Below, one piece after another: positions 26,101 through 34,571 of a DNA stretch of 64,000 bases (the stretch's first letter is position 1; each line of letters starts with the position of its first letter). A program made the position numbers and the translations under genes. Under the pieces are notes generated by a model. It was not told the DNA's origin, made no database searches, and was given only the letters and a program-made list of their open reading frames with translations. This DNA is from Gammaproteobacteria bacterium (GTDB lineage: Bacteria; Pseudomonadota; Gammaproteobacteria; HK1), in assembly GCA_012103455.1 (NCBI GenBank), contig WLWT01000001.1, positions 3,293,288 to 3,357,287 of the forward strand. Reading direction: 5' to 3'.

Positions 26101-26397
26101 TTGCCAGGGCTTATACGAATTATAGGGTCGTTCGCGCAGGGTGCGCTCTGCGCGAACTCTATATCTGGGGTCTGGTAGGCGCGCGTGCTTCAAGCAGCGC
26201 CCAGCGTCCGTGCCCAAGTCCCGCTCGCGGGTTTACATGAAATGGCAATCTTGGGTTTATGACTGACTAGGGCGCACTTCTTTGCGGTATGGGAGTAGAG
26301 GGCAGGTTCTTAGCTTGAAAGTCTTGAGTTGCAAATATTTAATTTAAAACTCACGACTCACAGCCCCCTATAGCCTAGTTTATGGCCCTAAACCTAC

Positions 26398-26757
26398 TTA
26401 CCAGCCTCTACTGGCTTGTTGGAGGACGTAAGCGGCGACATTTGCGATCTTCTCATCGCCCAACCGCTTATAACTGGGCATGGCGCCAGCCCCATTGGTG
26501 ACCTGCTTGACAATAGCGTCATAAGAAAACTTACCGTATTTTTCCAGCGCTTCTCTGGACAAGTTTTTTTGGGGATTGACCATATTCTTCCCGCCCAAAT
26601 GGCAAGCATTACAGTTAGCTTTAAAGACCGCAGCGCCCGCGACTGGATCTCCTTGTGCCAAGACGGAAGGTGCGAAGGCGGAAGCGCCGAGCAAAAATAA
26701 GCCGGCTGCCAGGACTGGCGTTGTCGTCGATAGTAGCTTTTTCAAGAGAGCTCTCAT
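26398..26757 (-). CDS. Periplasmic cytochrome c6-like electron carrier
   Basis: 119 aa. A signal peptide (basic start, hydrophobic VLAAGLFLLGASAFAPS, cleavage near VLAQG) precedes a class I cytochrome c with heme motif CNACH and an axial Met in GAMPSYKRLGDEKI; it ends AAYVLQQASRGW. HLGGKNMVNPQKNLSREALEKYG is strikingly like cyanobacterial and algal cytochrome c6. In a proteobacterium it probably shuttles electrons to an oxidase. ATG at 26757 is preferred over an upstream TTG. Confidence 0.85.
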   Translation of the reverse strand: MRALLKKLLSTTTPVLAAGLFLLGASAFAPSVLAQGDPVAGAAVFKANCNACHLGGKNMVNPQKNLSREALEKYGKFSYDAIVKQVTNGAGAMPSYKRLGDEKIANVAAYVLQQASRGW

Positions 26758-26955
26758 TTCTTTGAGATCGTACTTCAAGGTGTCACGGTACAGAATGACT
26801 CCTTATCTCGTCAAGATATAGAAATGAAGCCCCCCGGCTGCGCTCAGAGCAGGTTGGGCATTGGAAACTTCCTAAATAATGTAGGCCTGCCGCTCGCCTC
26901 GGGCAGGTACACACTAACACCGGTCCAGCCGGTATCGGCGATAAGCAGCGCAACC

Positions 26956-27588
26956 CTAGTAGCGCGTCCATGGACGTGTGCCTTGATGGCCGCGATACTC
27001 ATAGCCGAGCGAACCCTGCTCGTGCCACAGCGTGACGCCATCGAGAAAATCAGGATATTGCTCTGGCGGCAATGCCCGTCCCAGGACTCGCGCGGCCAGC
27101 GGTGCCACCAGCGCATCGTGGCTGATGAAAAAATGCCAACCCGCCCGGCCATTGGCGACGGTCAGCATGTGTTCTATCAGCCTGCGTGTGGCGAACTCGG
27201 GATCTGCCATACCTGGCAAGGGATCGGATCGCGCTACGAGATGGGCCAACACACCGTGCCGACCCAGCCGCCGCCAGTTGCCCCGGGCCAGCTCGGCGTC
27301 GAGCACATACACGCCCGGATCGCCCAGTACCTCATCTTTCTTGATCGCTACGTCTATACCCGCGCCAGAGCGCAAGGCCTCAGCGGTTTGAACGCAGCGA
27401 GACAGCGGGCTCGAGCGCAGGGTACACACCGGCCCCGCAAGGTCTCGCCCGAATGCGAAAGCCTGCTCGCGCCCGCGCTCGGTCAGTGGGAGCGCATTGC
27501 CCGTCTCACCTTCGGGTAGAGGTGGACGCTGCGCATGGCGCAGCAGCACCACGAGGGCTCTGTTGGCTGAAGCATCTGTGAAGCTCAT
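26956..27588 (-). CDS. Histidine phosphatase-family protein, third gene of a coupled trio
   Basis: 210 aa from ATG at 27588. LRHAQRPPLP is the RHG-type phosphatase motif (RHG here RHA), SSPLSRCVQTAEAL the second arginine region, and FISHDALVAPLA the second catalytic His. The ATG overlaps the methyltransferase stop by 4 nt, so the proteins are made together. A phosphatase after a methyltransferase and a glycosyltransferase-radical SAM fusion suggests a dephosphorylation step, or a phosphate-labile sugar or peptide intermediate; the substrate is unknown. Confidence 0.75.
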   Translation of the reverse strand: MSFTDASANRALVVLLRHAQRPPLPEGETGNALPLTERGREQAFAFGRDLAGPVCTLRSSPLSRCVQTAEALRSGAGIDVAIKKDEVLGDPGVYVLDAELARGNWRRLGRHGVLAHLVARSDPLPGMADPEFATRRLIEHMLTVANGRAGWHFFISHDALVAPLAARVLGRALPPEQYPDFLDGVTLWHEQGSLGYEYRGHQGTRPWTRY

Positions 27589-29270
27589 CGGGCCTGCGCA
27601 ATGATCAAGGACGGTACCGCCCGCAGCTCCCGGGTCTCCAGCAGTGCGAACCCGGTGCGTACCAGTAGAGCCTCGATTTCGTTGAGCGAGCGCTCGGCGC
27701 CGCCGGTGCTCACAAGCAAATCGAGATCGCACAAGCTGCCGCCAAACCCCAGTTCGCAGCGCAGCAGCTCCACGATGAAGAGCTTGCCACCCGCACGCAA
27801 TGCGCTGCGTGCGTTCCCGAGAATCACTGCCGCCCGTTCATCGGGCCAATCATGGAGCACGCGCGCCAGCAACACAGCATCGCCGCGCACGTTCCAGGGT
27901 TGCAAGAAATCGCATGGGTGCAGGGTGAGCCGCGACCGTAGCTTCTCGGCAATGCGTACTCCGGTCACGACCTCGGGACGCTCGATCAACGTCACGCGCA
28001 GCGATGGATTCGCTTCCAGGAGGGCTTCTGCCACCACGCCCACCCCGGCGCCAGCGTCGATCAGATGGCTGATGTTGCGGGTGTCCAGCGCCTCGGCAAG
28101 CTGGCGATAATCCTCGCGTGCATAACTGCGCAGCATTCGTTGTATACGCGCAACGCGTTGCGGATCGGAAGCGATTTGCGCAAACACATCGTCCCTCGGG
28201 CCCTGGCCGTTTTGCAGAGCCCGCGGCAGGTCAGCCCAGGCGCGGGCAAAGTAGCGAGCGTGCTCGATGGCAGCATCGCGCAAGGTCAGTGGGTCGTCGG
28301 CGCGCAGATATTGTCCGCGCCGGGTCGCTTCCCACCTACCGTCCTCATGTTGTACAACCAGCTCGAGCTCGCCAAGAGCCCGCAGCAAACGCACCGCGCT
28401 GGCGGGTGGCAGGCGGGCAGAGCGCGCCAGCTCATCAGCGGTAGCGGGCAGTGCTTCGAACACGCCGAACTCGACAGCTGCGGCGATGGCCTCGGATTGC
28501 CAGAAACCCACCAAGTCGGCTAAGAGCGCATGGAACTCGGAGCGCTGCGTTGGCCGCAGCTCGCGCACAAGCTCGCCACGTTCATCAATGACCTCGAGCC
28601 CGCCATCGAACCGCTGCACACGGGCCTGGCCATTGTAGAACGGCTCTACCATGGCAAAGCGACGCTTGTACGCAGGGCGGCCTAGCCGGCCTACATGCAT
28701 CCAACCCCGCTCGTCGCGGGCGCGGGCGAATCCCTTGTGAAACACATCCAGATCCAGGAACCAAGACCCGTGTACGAATGCGCCGCGCTCGTCGATGTGG
28801 GTCGCGCGACCATCGGCGGCCTGCACCACGGCAATGCCATCGCGATAATCGCCCGCGTAGTTCCACAACTGGGCGTAGACCGGGGCGCCCTGTAGATCGA
28901 CATGCTGGTACCTGCCACTGAGGTCGCGAATGGGGCATCGCCCATCTTGAAAGTTGCCGCACCAGGCATAGCGCTTGGCGTAGAGCTCGGTGCCGTCGGC
29001 GCTGATGTGGTGCCATCCGGCAGAAGCTTCGACCGCAGCACGGTCCTGATAGAAGCCGAACGTGCGCACGAAGCGGCGAGTGTATGCGGGCTTGCCTTGC
29101 ACATCGATATGCCAAGCTTCACCTGCCATTCGTACAGGCGCCAGGCCGGGCTCGTGAAACTTGAGCACCTCATTGAACCGCCGCTCGTACAAGGGCCGGC
29201 CGGCCAAGAGATGATGCGTCCCCTTGGGCGCCACCAGCACCTGTCGCCAGTCGGTCAACCTGCGCGGCAC
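27585..29270 (-). CDS. WG-repeat protein fused to an O-methyltransferase
   Basis: About 561 aa. Residues about 20-240 are a series of WG-type repeats (AGWHHISADG, YQHVDLQGAP, ATHIDERGAF, GWMHVGRLGRP), a beta-rich binding module. The C-terminal 320 residues are a SAM methyltransferase of the acetylserotonin/hydroxyindole O-methyltransferase type: a dimerisation helix bundle, then LIDAGAGVGVVAEALL and ARVLHDWPDERA. A GTG at 29270, 2 nt after the upstream stop with TAGGG ahead, is chosen; an in-frame GTG at 29309 would overlap the previous gene. The neighbours argue for tailoring of a glycosylated or peptide product. Confidence 0.75.
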   Translation of the reverse strand: MPRRLTDWRQVLVAPKGTHHLLAGRPLYERRFNEVLKFHEPGLAPVRMAGEAWHIDVQGKPAYTRRFVRTFGFYQDRAAVEASAGWHHISADGTELYAKRYAWCGNFQDGRCPIRDLSGRYQHVDLQGAPVYAQLWNYAGDYRDGIAVVQAADGRATHIDERGAFVHGSWFLDLDVFHKGFARARDERGWMHVGRLGRPAYKRRFAMVEPFYNGQARVQRFDGGLEVIDERGELVRELRPTQRSEFHALLADLVGFWQSEAIAAAVEFGVFEALPATADELARSARLPPASAVRLLRALGELELVVQHEDGRWEATRRGQYLRADDPLTLRDAAIEHARYFARAWADLPRALQNGQGPRDDVFAQIASDPQRVARIQRMLRSYAREDYRQLAEALDTRNISHLIDAGAGVGVVAEALLEANPSLRVTLIERPEVVTGVRIAEKLRSRLTLHPCDFLQPWNVRGDAVLLARVLHDWPDERAAVILGNARSALRAGGKLFIVELLRCELGFGGSLCDLDLLVSTGGAERSLNEIEALLVRTGFALLETRELRAVPSLIIAQAR

Positions 29271-29272
29271 GA

Positions 29273-31615
29273 TTACCCTACCGGCTTGCGCATATTGCAG
29301 CCCAGGCACAGAGCACGGCTGCGGTAGGTCTTGAGCAACTGGCCGTACGCATCACCGCGCCAGATTTCCATCAGGCTTGCCTCTCCCAGGTTGCCGAACT
29401 CGCCCAAGGTGTGGCGTTGCTGGTCCGGGGCGCAGCAAGGATCGAAGCGGCCTGCGGCGCTGATCCAGGCCTCTTGGCCAAGAAACGGACAGCGCCCGCC
29501 GGGGGCAAGATCCTCGGTCGCGGTTTCGTCCAGGAGAAAAATATTCTCGAGCAACACCCGGACGCCATTCGGCAGCGTGCGCTCGGCCGCAGCAGCGCGG
29601 GCTTCCAGCACAGCGCGATTCCAGCGCTGGATCGCTGCAGGGCTGCGCCGCATGGATAACACCTCGATCGCTGGAAAATGCGCCCACAGGTGATGGCCTT
29701 TGACGCGATCGACCCCGAGATCGACCGCCAGCCGGACAATATCCGCGAGCTCGGCGATGTTGGTCTCGATAAACGTCAACTGAAATGTCACCCGGCAGCG
29801 GTTGCCTCCGGTGGCCGCATAAGCATCGCGCTCCGCGATGAATGCCCGGACATTGTCGAGCATCTGCTCCCACCGTGACCCGAGCATCACTGTCTCCTGA
29901 GTCTCCTTGGCCGCCCCATTCCAGGAGATCTTCACATCCGATGTCACCGGCACGATACGCTTGGCCCATGCACGCGCACCGTGGCGAGGAAACGTACCAT
30001 TGGTCGTGAGGTTGAGCTTCACGCCATGCTCCCGGCACAGCCCGATGATGTCGTCGAAGTGCTCGTAGAGCAGAGGTTCGCCCATGGTCGAGGGGATGAC
30101 CTCGCGCAGGCCATGTTTTGCGGCCTCGGCGATCACGCGGCGAATCAGTGACACATCCATGATGCGCCGCGGCTTGCCAGCAGCCCGGCGCTCGGCTTGC
30201 CGGTGACTATGCGGCGAATGCTCCTCACACATGATGCAGCGCAAATTGCACGTGTCCGGGTTGGTGTCGAATGTGATCCGCCACGGCCCATCGAGCGAGC
30301 GGATCCGAGCCGAATCGCGCTGCGCGAGCACCTGCTCATAGAGTTGCCCGATAGCCTGCGCGTGACTGGCAATATCGGGAATGTCGCCGGACTCGGACTG
30401 CACATACCCCCGCGCGCCCAGTGTTCGTGCCAGCTCCGGATCATCGGCCACCCGTTGCATCTGCTCGGCCAGCGCTGTGGGATCACGATGAGCAAACAAA
30501 AGCCCATTGACCTCGTGGTGCACGTACTCGGCCATGCCGCCGTACCGCGCGGTGATCACCGCAACCCGTGCTTGCAGCGCTTCGTGGATCACCAGCGGCG
30601 AATTCTCGGCCCAGATCGACGGCACCACAATAGCATCCACACGGTTGAACACATCGCGAACAATATCCTGGTTGCGGTATTCCGATAGCCACTCGACCCG
30701 CTCACCAGCATTGTCAGGCAAAGCCCGCGCAATAGCCTTGAGCGACTGCGTATCCTGCCCGCGTGGCCTACCCCATATGCGCAGCCGCGCAGCGCCGCGA
30801 ACCCGGCCGAACGCCGCCAGCAGATGATGGATGCCCTTGGCGGGAATGTGCGTCCCAATGTAGCCGAACACAAACGGCTCACCCGGGGCTCGGCAGCGCC
30901 CGCGCAGCCGCTCGAGATCGAAGCCATAGTCGCGATAGACCAACTTACGCTCCGGCAGGCCGAACTCGTCGCGATAGCGCTCGTACAGATAGCGCGCCGG
31001 AGCGATGAACCGGTCCACGAGCTCGGCCATGGCCCGAATGTGCTTCATGCGCCGCGCCACCCAGTGCGTCCAGTGCGCCACATCGTGCTCGTACTCATCG
31101 GCTGCACCCGAAAAATAGCGCGCATAGCAGCGCTGCGCGCATTTGCCATCTTCCTGCCCGTCGCAGGCGGCCCAAAGATCAGCCGGATCAGCCGGATGCA
31201 TCTGCATGAACTGTCCGCGCGGGCACATCACCCAGTAGTCGTGCAGCGTGTACACGATCGGAATCTCGCGGCTCGCCGCCTCAGCCACCAGCGAAGTCGA
31301 AAGATGATTGAGATGGCCGATATGCACTACCTGCGGGTGCAGCATATCGAGCAATTCGGCAAACCGCTGATCCACCCCCACATGCCGGTAACGGTCCCGG
31401 CTGCGCGGTACATTGACCACGTGCAGCGTCACCCGCGGATCATCCGCATCCACCGCCCGGCGCATGGCGAAGTCGGGCGCAAACGAATCCTCTTGCCGGG
31501 TAAATACATGCACCTCATGGCGAGCAGCCAGGCTATGGCACAGAGTCTGCGTATAGACCTCCGAGCCCGCGTTGTAGCGCATGGGATAGCCATGCATGAC
31601 CTGCAGAACTTTCAC
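29273..31615 (-). CDS. Glycosyltransferase (GT4) fused to a radical SAM/SPASM domain
   Basis: 780 aa. Residues 1-430 form a GT-B glycosyltransferase: VKVLQVMHGYPMRYNAGSE at the start, VYTLHDYWVMCPRGQ, GYIGTHIPAKG and the donor-site PSIWAENSPLVIHEALQA. Residues about 455-780 are radical SAM with CNLRCIMC, GEPLLYEHF and a SPASM-type tail (CPFLG, CCAPDQ, CLGC). GTG at 31615 has GGAGG 10 nt upstream; the longer frame to 31822 starts inside an IS4 element and is an artefact. The fusion of sugar transfer with radical chemistry in one chain, upstream of a methyltransferase and a phosphatase, marks an uncharacterised tailoring pathway. Confidence 0.75.
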   Translation of the reverse strand: MKVLQVMHGYPMRYNAGSEVYTQTLCHSLAARHEVHVFTRQEDSFAPDFAMRRAVDADDPRVTLHVVNVPRSRDRYRHVGVDQRFAELLDMLHPQVVHIGHLNHLSTSLVAEAASREIPIVYTLHDYWVMCPRGQFMQMHPADPADLWAACDGQEDGKCAQRCYARYFSGAADEYEHDVAHWTHWVARRMKHIRAMAELVDRFIAPARYLYERYRDEFGLPERKLVYRDYGFDLERLRGRCRAPGEPFVFGYIGTHIPAKGIHHLLAAFGRVRGAARLRIWGRPRGQDTQSLKAIARALPDNAGERVEWLSEYRNQDIVRDVFNRVDAIVVPSIWAENSPLVIHEALQARVAVITARYGGMAEYVHHEVNGLLFAHRDPTALAEQMQRVADDPELARTLGARGYVQSESGDIPDIASHAQAIGQLYEQVLAQRDSARIRSLDGPWRITFDTNPDTCNLRCIMCEEHSPHSHRQAERRAAGKPRRIMDVSLIRRVIAEAAKHGLREVIPSTMGEPLLYEHFDDIIGLCREHGVKLNLTTNGTFPRHGARAWAKRIVPVTSDVKISWNGAAKETQETVMLGSRWEQMLDNVRAFIAERDAYAATGGNRCRVTFQLTFIETNIAELADIVRLAVDLGVDRVKGHHLWAHFPAIEVLSMRRSPAAIQRWNRAVLEARAAAAERTLPNGVRVLLENIFLLDETATEDLAPGGRCPFLGQEAWISAAGRFDPCCAPDQQRHTLGEFGNLGEASLMEIWRGDAYGQLLKTYRSRALCLGCNMRKPVG

Positions 31616-31680
31616 GATGCCGCAACCTCCGACCGAGTCAGATACCAGAGCCTCCCGATAATCGCGAAGCAGCCGCCCGA
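31612..31680 (-). pseudogene. C-terminal stump of the gene upstream of the GT-radical SAM fusion
   Basis: On the minus strand the frame SGGCFAIIGRLWYLTRSEVA ends at a TGA that overlaps the GTG start by the sequence GTGA. This is the arrangement of a coupled upstream gene, of which only about 22 codons remain before MITE sequence begins at 31681. The operon has therefore lost its promoter and at least one gene. I cannot identify the protein from so little. Confidence 0.45.
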
Positions 31681-31713
31681 GCCCCGCGCGCAGAACCGCA
31701 GTGTATAGGTGAT
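31681..31713. repeat. Half of the 138-bp MITE, ending at the IS4 target site
   Basis: The 33 bp match the interior of the MITE (CCGCAGTGTATAGGTGAT), from a truncation at about 31681 to ATAGGTGAT, where the IS4-type element begins. The other half of the MITE is not found on the far side of the IS, which is IS3 sequence, so a recombination joined two different insertions. Confidence 0.8.
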
Positions 31714-32995
31714 CATTGCTGTCCCATAAACTTTCATGAGAATGTAAACTGTATCTGGACCTGAGTTTCAATAGGGCCTGGAGGGTCTCCTTTGAGTAGT
31801 CCCCACAGGTCTGTTCGCTCAAATAAATTAACTTGAAAGAGTCTAATGATCTGTTGAATGCTTAAATCGAGTTTGCTACAAAATTTCAGGTAAGCGACCA
31901 TTAAATACATACACATAGCGACCCCTATTTGAGTCATGACAGCATTTTTTGACGTGCCTACGAATGACTTAATCTTCAAATTTTGTTTGATACATTTAAA
32001 GAATAACTCGATTTGCCAACGCGACTTATAAATATCCGCGATGGTTTTGGCAGCCCATTTGAATGGATGGGTGAGAAAGACGTAATGCTTGCCGGTCTGT
32101 GGGTCCCGATAACCCATCCGGCGCAACTTAATCGGACAGGTATCGGCTTTAGGGCCCGTTAAAATCAGCGTCTGATCTGAGGTGATGCCCTGCTCTTTAT
32201 TCACCGGATGGCGAGAAATCACTCGGTATTTTGTATTGGCTTTCAACCGGGTGACAAAATAAATCCCCTTTGAATTGAGCAAGTTAAACCACGTGAAGTC
32301 CGTATAGCCACGATCAAACACCACAATAGAACCCGCATCCAGTTCTAAACTACGACCTTGGGTAATATCTTGTTGTTTGCCTTCGGTAATAGTCATAATA
32401 GCCGGTAAAAAACCATCATAGTCTAGACCAACGTGTCATTTAACCGCGCCTTTGGTCTTACGAAATTTGGCCCAAGGAAATAGTGATAAGCATCAATCGA
32501 TGGTCGATGCATCCAAGGAATAAAGCTTATTTTTAAAGCGAAATCCATCCTTAAGCGCCAAGCTTCGACATCGTGCCAGTCGCTTCCAAAATAATCCTTC
32601 GTAGAATGGATAAGGCTGTTAGCTCGTTAACACGAGCCAGAGAACTTCGGCTGACCTTAGCGATACCCAAATGGTAACTTTTGCGGCGTTGTTTATCCAG
32701 ATTGCTGACAATATCTCGCAAACTACAGCGACCGGCGAGTTGGGCAAAACTCAACGCCACAAACTGTGACCAGCGTGATATTGTCCTCAATACACGGCCT
32801 TTATGGTGGGTTTTGGCGAGGGTTTCGAACTCATGTCTAGAAATCAGTTTCAGTCGCTGTGAAAATACGCTGTTACTGTGACTCAAGGCTATTATCCTGT
32901 TGATATTAAAAGATATTCTGAACCTCGATTCTAACAAATTAGCGCAGAATAGTCTTTGATTCTAAGCTCATTCAAAAGTTTGTGGGACAGCAATG
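31714..32995. mobile_element. IS4-type element, copy A (1282 bp)
   Basis: The ends are CATTGCTGTCCCATAAAC on the left and GTTTGTGGGACAGCAATG on the right, a good terminal inverted repeat. The left flank is ATAGGTGAT and the right flank is ATGCATAGG, so there is no target duplication; the two ends come from different insertion events. Partial copies are at 43902-44899 and 59640-61663, and a 136-bp non-autonomous relative with similar ends at 59352-59487. Confidence 0.9.
31734..32937 (-). pseudogene. IS4-type transposase, broken in the middle
   Basis: The N-terminal part (32551-32937) reads SVFSQRLKLISRHEFETLAK with FAQLAGRCSLRDIVSNLD. The C-terminal part (31734-32396) has SIVVFDRGYTDFTWFNLL, a central DDE Asp region, and WQIELFFKCIKQNLKIKSF, the E-type Y-(2)-R-(3)-E-(6)-K-like region of IS4 transposases. 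Between them (about 32400-32550) frame changes and a stop interrupt the DDE start (LYSDASTID-type sequence). The copy is inactive as written. Confidence 0.8.
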
Positions 32996-33031
32996 ATGCA
33001 TAGGGCATCATTAACCAAGCTCGTTCTTATA

Positions 33032-33169
33032 GGTGCCTCTAAAAATAGTAATTTTTTCGTGAGTGCAAGGAAGCCCCGCGCACAGAACCGCAGTGTATAG
33101 GTGATACCTGAGGATTCGAGCACGGAGTTGACGCCGCAATCACGGAAAAAGTGCATTTTTAGAGGTGCC
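33032..33169. mobile_element. 138-bp MITE, complete copy with 6-bp target duplication
   Basis: The ends are GGTGCCTCTAAAAATAG and CATTTTTAGAGGTGCC. CTTATA is duplicated exactly at 33026-33031 and 33170-33175. It is the same length as the copy at 13177-13314 and reads in the opposite orientation. It sits inside an IS3 remnant. Confidence 0.95.
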
Positions 33170-33253
33170 CTTATATGATTGGCCATGGCCCAACCGCCGG
33201 AAATACAGGTCGATGACGACGGCAGGTACAACCAACCGATGGCGGTTGGGATA

Positions 33254-34366
33254 TACCCATCGCCATTGAAAATGCGAATATAGAATACTTATATTAGCTA
33301 GCTGATTATGGTCAAAATAAGCTTATGAACAATCATTTAACACCCAGCAAGCGCGATGAACTCATAAAATCTCATCGTAAAGAGAGAGATGGGCGTATTC
33401 GAGACCGAATAAAAGCTGTTTTAGCTTTTGATGAGGGTTATAGTTATTCAGAAATTTCTAGGATTTTGCTTTTAGATGATGAGACTATTAGACGCCATGT
33501 CGATGATTACTTTTCTAAAGCTAAGCTGAAGCCCGAAAACGGAGGCAGCAAAAGTGATTGAGACGAGAATGAAACAGCAAAGCTCGTTAAACACCTAGAA
33601 GGAATGACTTATCCTTATGTTAAGGACATTTGCACTTATGTGAAGTTGAATTTTGGTAAGCTTTACAGTGTAAGCGGCATGACAAAATGGCTGCATCGCA
33701 ATAATGTCTGCCATAAGAAGCCTCATGCAGTTCCAGCGAAAGCAAACGCACAGGCGCAAAAAGCGTTTGTCAAGGAATATGAACATCTTTCGAAAGACGC
33801 TAAAAACAAGGGTTTAATCTATTTCTCGGACAGTTTTCATCCGCAGTATCAAACACGGTTGGCTTATGGATGGATTTTAAGAGGCACTCGAAAGAATATT
33901 GCCACAACGGCTCGTCAAACACGATTGAATTTCATTGGTGCTGTCTCTTTGGAGGGTCACAAAATAATCCACACTGAAGTTGAGCGAGTGAATGCGCAAA
34001 CCATTAAATCTTTTCTAAAATCTCTACGCAAACGGCATGCACCAGAGAAAGACATTCATGTAATTTGGGATAATGCGGCTTATCATAAGAGCAAAGACGT
34101 TCAGTCTTATGCCAAGGACTCAAACATTAAATTACACTATTTGCCGCCCTATTCACCGAATTTAAATCCAATTGAGCGACTTTGGAAAATGATGCATGAA
34201 GCGGTTACTTATAATCGGTACTATGAGAAGTTTGTAGATTTTCGGGAAGCCTCTTTGAATTTTTTCAAGCGCATTGGAAGACGAAAGATTGTATTGAGAA
34301 AAAGAATCACTGATAGGTTTCACATTATTAATGCACCGATGTTCGCATCTTGAAGTGTGATGGGTA
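33254..34366. mobile_element. IS630-type element 2, copy 1 (1113 bp)
   Basis: The ends are TACCCATCGCC and (G)TGTGATGGGTA with inverted-repeat similarity continuing inward (ATGCGAA...). The flanking TA is duplicated at 33252-33253 and 34367-34368. An equal-length copy, in reverse orientation, is at 60304-61416. The target is the IS3 remnant. Confidence 0.95.
33325..34353 (+). pseudogene. IS630-type transposase with an in-frame TGA
   Basis: The first part (33325-33561) is the N-terminal helix-turn-helix (GYSYSEISRILLLDDETIRRH). The frame meets TGA after GGSKSD and continues without a shift as DENETAKLVKHLEG into the DDE part (33604-34353), with YFSDSFHPQYQTR, VIWDNAAYHKSKDV and PPYSPNLNPIERLWK carrying the catalytic acids. 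The other copy has the same TGA. Either the element spread after the nonsense mutation, using transposase from elsewhere, or TGA is read through. Confidence 0.85.
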
Positions 34367-34571
34367 TATACGTGATGTCGCCAATGTAGGACTGGTTGGG
34401 TCGATTGGCTTTAAACTGACGGTTGAGCAGATTTCACGAGACGGGCTCAATGTGTTTCGAATCTGTTGTCGCTTTAAAGCGGCGCTTGGTCCGGCACCCT
34501 AATCCGGCTTGTTTCATCAGTCGCCCAATCCGACGACGGCTCACCCTCTCGCCCACAGCGGCCGATAGCCG

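Larger units (their letters stand above)
25338..26397. other. Gene graveyard with a strong hairpin
   Basis: There is no intact gene over about 1 kb. The stretch 25540-25690 contains a coding-like remnant (frame with ARFKKGDVLVKFDFH) that I cannot name. An amidohydrolase relic lies at 25765-26100. A perfect 15-bp stem (25655-25669 with 25676-25690, loop TTCGAC) sits at the end of the first remnant. After 26100 I see only an AT-rich stretch before the cytochrome gene. Confidence 0.6.
32996..34566 (-). mobile_element. IS3-family orfB remnant carrying two later insertions
   Basis: Three minus-strand pieces read as one IS3 integrase: 34369-34566 (GERVSRRRIGRLMKQAGLG, FKANRPNQSYIGDI), 33170-33251 (PTAIGWLYLPSSSTCISGGW then AMANHI), and 32996-33031 (RTSLVNDALC). 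They are interrupted by an IS630-type element at GDI-T/PTA and by the 138-bp MITE after ANHI, with the IS4-type element at the 3' side. The IS3 itself lacks both ends and is frameshifted. This explains all the sequence between the IS4 copy and the oxygenase gene. Confidence 0.75.

Noticed and set aside
31616..31822. N-terminal extension of the GT-radical SAM protein
   Set aside because: The extra residues are read from the IS4 end and MITE sequence; the GTG at 31615 has a GGAGG site.
33556..33561. Recoding of TGA as a sense codon in this genome
   Set aside because: Several intact genes end in TGA, often within ATGA overlaps, so TGA works as a stop.
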